From: Salinivenus lutea | GTDB lineage: Bacteria; Bacteroidota; Rhodothermia; Rhodothermales; Salinibacteraceae | Reading direction: 5' to 3' | Length of the DNA stretch: 37,275 bases | Assembly: GCA_002894685.1 (NCBI GenBank) | Contig: NCRC01000031.1 | Span: 1-37,275, forward strand | Shown here: piece by piece, positions 35,734-37,275 of the stretch | Position numbering within the stretch: position 1 is the stretch's first letter | How the letters are laid out: each line of letters starts with the position of its first letter | The notes under the pieces: generated by a model | What the model was told of the DNA's origin: nothing | What the model saw: the letters and a program-made list of their open reading frames with translations, nothing else | The model's database searches: none | Translations under genes and position numbers: made by a program

Positions 35734-36483
35734 ATGGACGCCGAAGTGTTCCTCACATACTCCAACGTGTCCGACGCCGACCTGCGGGGCCGCACCGTGG
35801 TGGTGATCGACGTGCTCCGGGCCTGCTCCACCATCGTGACGGCCCTCTCCCGGGGCGCACGCGCCGTGCTGCCGGTGCCGGACATGGCCGAGGCCGGAAA
35901 AATTGCCGGCAACCTCGACCCCGATGTCTACCGGCTGGGCGGCGAGCGCAACGGCGAAAAAATTGAAGGGTACCACCTCGGCAACTCCCCTCTGGACTAC
36001 ACGCAGGACGAGGTGGAAAACCGTGACGTGATCCTCAACACCACCAATGGGACCCGCGCGCTCTCCCACGCCACCGAGGCCAAACACTTGGTGGCAGGCT
36101 GCTTCCTCAATGCCGACCGGGTGGTCGACTTCGTCCAGGAGGTAGACGACGCCGTCACCATCGTGTGTGCCGGCCGCCAGAACCGCCTGGCCCTGGAGGA
36201 CACCCTGTGCGCCGGCCTCCTCCTGGATCGGCTCTGGTCCAGCGAGCCCCCCGAGGTCGTCACCGATTCCGCCCACACGGCCTTCACCCTCTACGATACG
36301 GATCGCAACCACCTGTCCTCGGCCCTCCGGGGCGCCAACCACGCAGAAGAGCTCGTGCGCCAGGGACGCGAAGAGGACGTGAGCTACTGCCTGCAGCTCG
36401 ACGCGTGCCCCGTTCTTCCCTACTACACCGATAACCGCCTTCTGGCCGTCGACGGTCTGCCAGCCGACGAATCGTCCGACTGA
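35734..36483 (+). CDS. comB: 2-phosphosulfolactate phosphatase family protein
   Basis: A 249-aa protein of the ComB family, Mg2+-dependent phosphatases that convert 2-phosphosulfolactate to sulfolactate, known from coenzyme M synthesis in methanogens and from bacteria that make sulfolactate. Recognised text: the N-terminal VVVIDVLRACSTIVTALSRGA, GGERNGEKIEGYHLGNSPLDY, VILNTTNGTRALSHA, AGRQNRLALEDTLCAGLLLDRL and DVSYCLQLDACPVLPYY. The length fits. Neither comA nor comC/comDE is nearby, so its pathway is inferred. It may feed sulfonate metabolites or the sulfonolipids known in Salinibacter relatives. Confidence 0.9.
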   Translation: MDAEVFLTYSNVSDADLRGRTVVVIDVLRACSTIVTALSRGARAVLPVPDMAEAGKIAGNLDPDVYRLGGERNGEKIEGYHLGNSPLDYTQDEVENRDVILNTTNGTRALSHATEAKHLVAGCFLNADRVVDFVQEVDDAVTIVCAGRQNRLALEDTLCAGLLLDRLWSSEPPEVVTDSAHTAFTLYDTDRNHLSSALRGANHAEELVRQGREEDVSYCLQLDACPVLPYYTDNRLLAVDGLPADESSD

Positions 36484-36531
36484 TCGGGGCCCCGTTGCAT
36501 CTTTCCCCCCTTCCGGCGACTTTTGAACAAC

Positions 36532-36556
36532 GGGCGCCTGGAAACAGGAGGCGCCC
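36532..36556. other. Inverted repeat between comB and ftsK
   Basis: GGGCGCCT (36532-36539) pairs with AGGCGCCC (36549-36556) around a 9-nt loop; an inner CCTG/CAGG pairing around GAAA is an alternative fold. There is no T-run, so a terminator role is only possible. The rest of the 143-bp gap shows nothing clear. Confidence 0.4.
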
Positions 36557-36626
36557 CTGTCGGCGATGGGCCCAACGGCCCTCCTCCACGATGCATCCGC
36601 TCTCCCCGTAGGTTTTCGTTTCCTGC

Positions 36627-37275
36627 ATGGCTGCTTCCGGGTCTACAGACACTGCGACGGACGCGGCCATTCCGCCCCGTCGCAAGTGGGAAGTGCTTGG
36701 GCTGGTCCTCATGGTGATGGGCCTTCTGCTTTCGCTGGCCTTCGTCACGTACCACCCGTCGGACGACGCCGTCGTGCAGTCGACGCCGCTGGTCGACGTC
36801 CTGCTCAACACGTGGGAACTGCAGGCCCAGCTGCCGATCCAGAACGCCCTCGGCGTCATCGGCGCCAAGCTCGCCCGTGCGTTCATTCCAGGGGCCCTCG
36901 GATATAGCGTCCTCTTCCTGAGCGGGGCCCTCATGGTGTGGGGCTACGCCATTTTTCGCCACTGGGCGCTCCGCCCCCTCCTCTACCCCACCGGGCTCAC
37001 CGTCCTCGTGGCCTTCGTGGCCGCCAGCCTCACCGGGTGGTTCGGCCATGCACTGCAGGTCGACCTCGGGCGCTGGGCCGGGGCGCTGGGCATGGGGGTC
37101 GCCGGCTGGATGCAGGAACTCTTTGGCCCGCCCGGCTCCCTCATCCTTCTTCTTCTAAGTGTGGCCGTCATGGCCCTGCTGGTCGTCGACCACGACATCC
37201 AGCGGTCCGTCGACCGCCTCGTCAACGCGCTCGCCTCTCTCCGCGACACGGTGCGGACGTGGACCCCGTCGTGGG
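36627..37275 (+). CDS. ftsK: DNA translocase FtsK, N-terminal membrane part (truncated by window end)
   Basis: An open frame of 216 codons with no stop before the window ends. After about 20 polar residues (PPRRKWEVLGLV), it has a first membrane helix (about 23-42), a periplasmic-looking loop beginning TYHPSDDAVV, then further hydrophobic segments (about 87-108, 119-140 and 166-190), the four-helix arrangement of the FtsK/SpoIIIE N-terminus. The loop text LSLAFVTYHPSDDA is typical of FtsK in this phylum. The ATPase and gamma domains lie beyond the window, so the name rests on the N-terminal part only. In the cell it works at the septum in chromosome segregation. Confidence 0.8.
   Translation, partial: MAASGSTDTATDAAIPPRRKWEVLGLVLMVMGLLLSLAFVTYHPSDDAVVQSTPLVDVLLNTWELQAQLPIQNALGVIGAKLARAFIPGALGYSVLFLSGALMVWGYAIFRHWALRPLLYPTGLTVLVAFVAASLTGWFGHALQVDLGRWAGALGMGVAGWMQELFGPPGSLILLLLSVAVMALLVVDHDIQRSVDRLVNALASLRDTVRTWTPSW

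Overview
The window is about 37 kb of dense, GC-rich bacterial chromosome with 33 protein-coding genes. No rRNA, tRNA, CRISPR array, insertion sequence or prophage was seen. Encoded proteins are strongly acidic: ribosomal protein L21 and a NYN-family protein carry Asp/Glu-rich tails, and Asp/Glu-rich surfaces are widespread. Most start codons lack a Shine-Dalgarno sequence and follow a C/T-rich leader, and one TAnnTTTG promoter element is visible. Together with a panCD operon, a bacilliredoxin and a ComB homologue, this suggests an extreme halophile of the Rhodothermota/Bacteroidota side, most like Salinibacter. The assignment is inferred from sequence character only.

Layout. 1-4 kb: a sulfide:quinone-oxidoreductase-like flavoprotein converges on a Ca2+-type P-type ATPase. 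4.4-6.7 kb: purN-purH, late purine synthesis. 6.7-10.2 kb: mreB-mreC-dacB, cell shape and peptidoglycan. 10.4-13.7 kb: hslV, a NYN-domain protein, then hslU, so the protease operon is interrupted by an unusual gene. 13.8-17.6 kb: bacilliredoxin (minus strand), NlpC/P60 lipoprotein, greA, mtgA, and threonine aldolase overlapping mtgA by 4 bp. 17.6-18.9 kb: a minus-strand pair, an FAH-family hydrolase and a PNPOx-like flavoprotein. 19.0-19.7 kb: rplU-rpmA with a terminator. 19.8-24.2 kb: a kynureninase-like PLP enzyme, a membrane-anchored MtfA-like peptidase and a PpiD/SurA-type foldase. 24.3-28.6 kb: dapF, phoH, 3-hydroxyacyl-CoA dehydrogenase, panD and panC. 29.0-32.3 kb: fumC and an HtrA/DegP protease. 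32.5-33.1 kb: an 80-aa ORFan and an orphan CBM48-like protein. 33.3-37.3 kb: tyrA with an ACT domain, gcvT, comB, and the 5' part of ftsK running off the window.

Most of this is housekeeping: envelope synthesis (mreBC, dacB, mtgA, NlpC/P60, dapF), protein quality control (HslUV, HtrA, PpiD, MtfA-like) and central or cofactor metabolism. The points that stand out are the hslV-NYN-hslU arrangement, where the NYN protein has lost catalytic acidic residues; an SQR homologue lacking both redox cysteines; ComB in a lineage known for sulfonolipids; and the orphan CBM48 protein. No multi-gene defence island or clearly new system was recognised.
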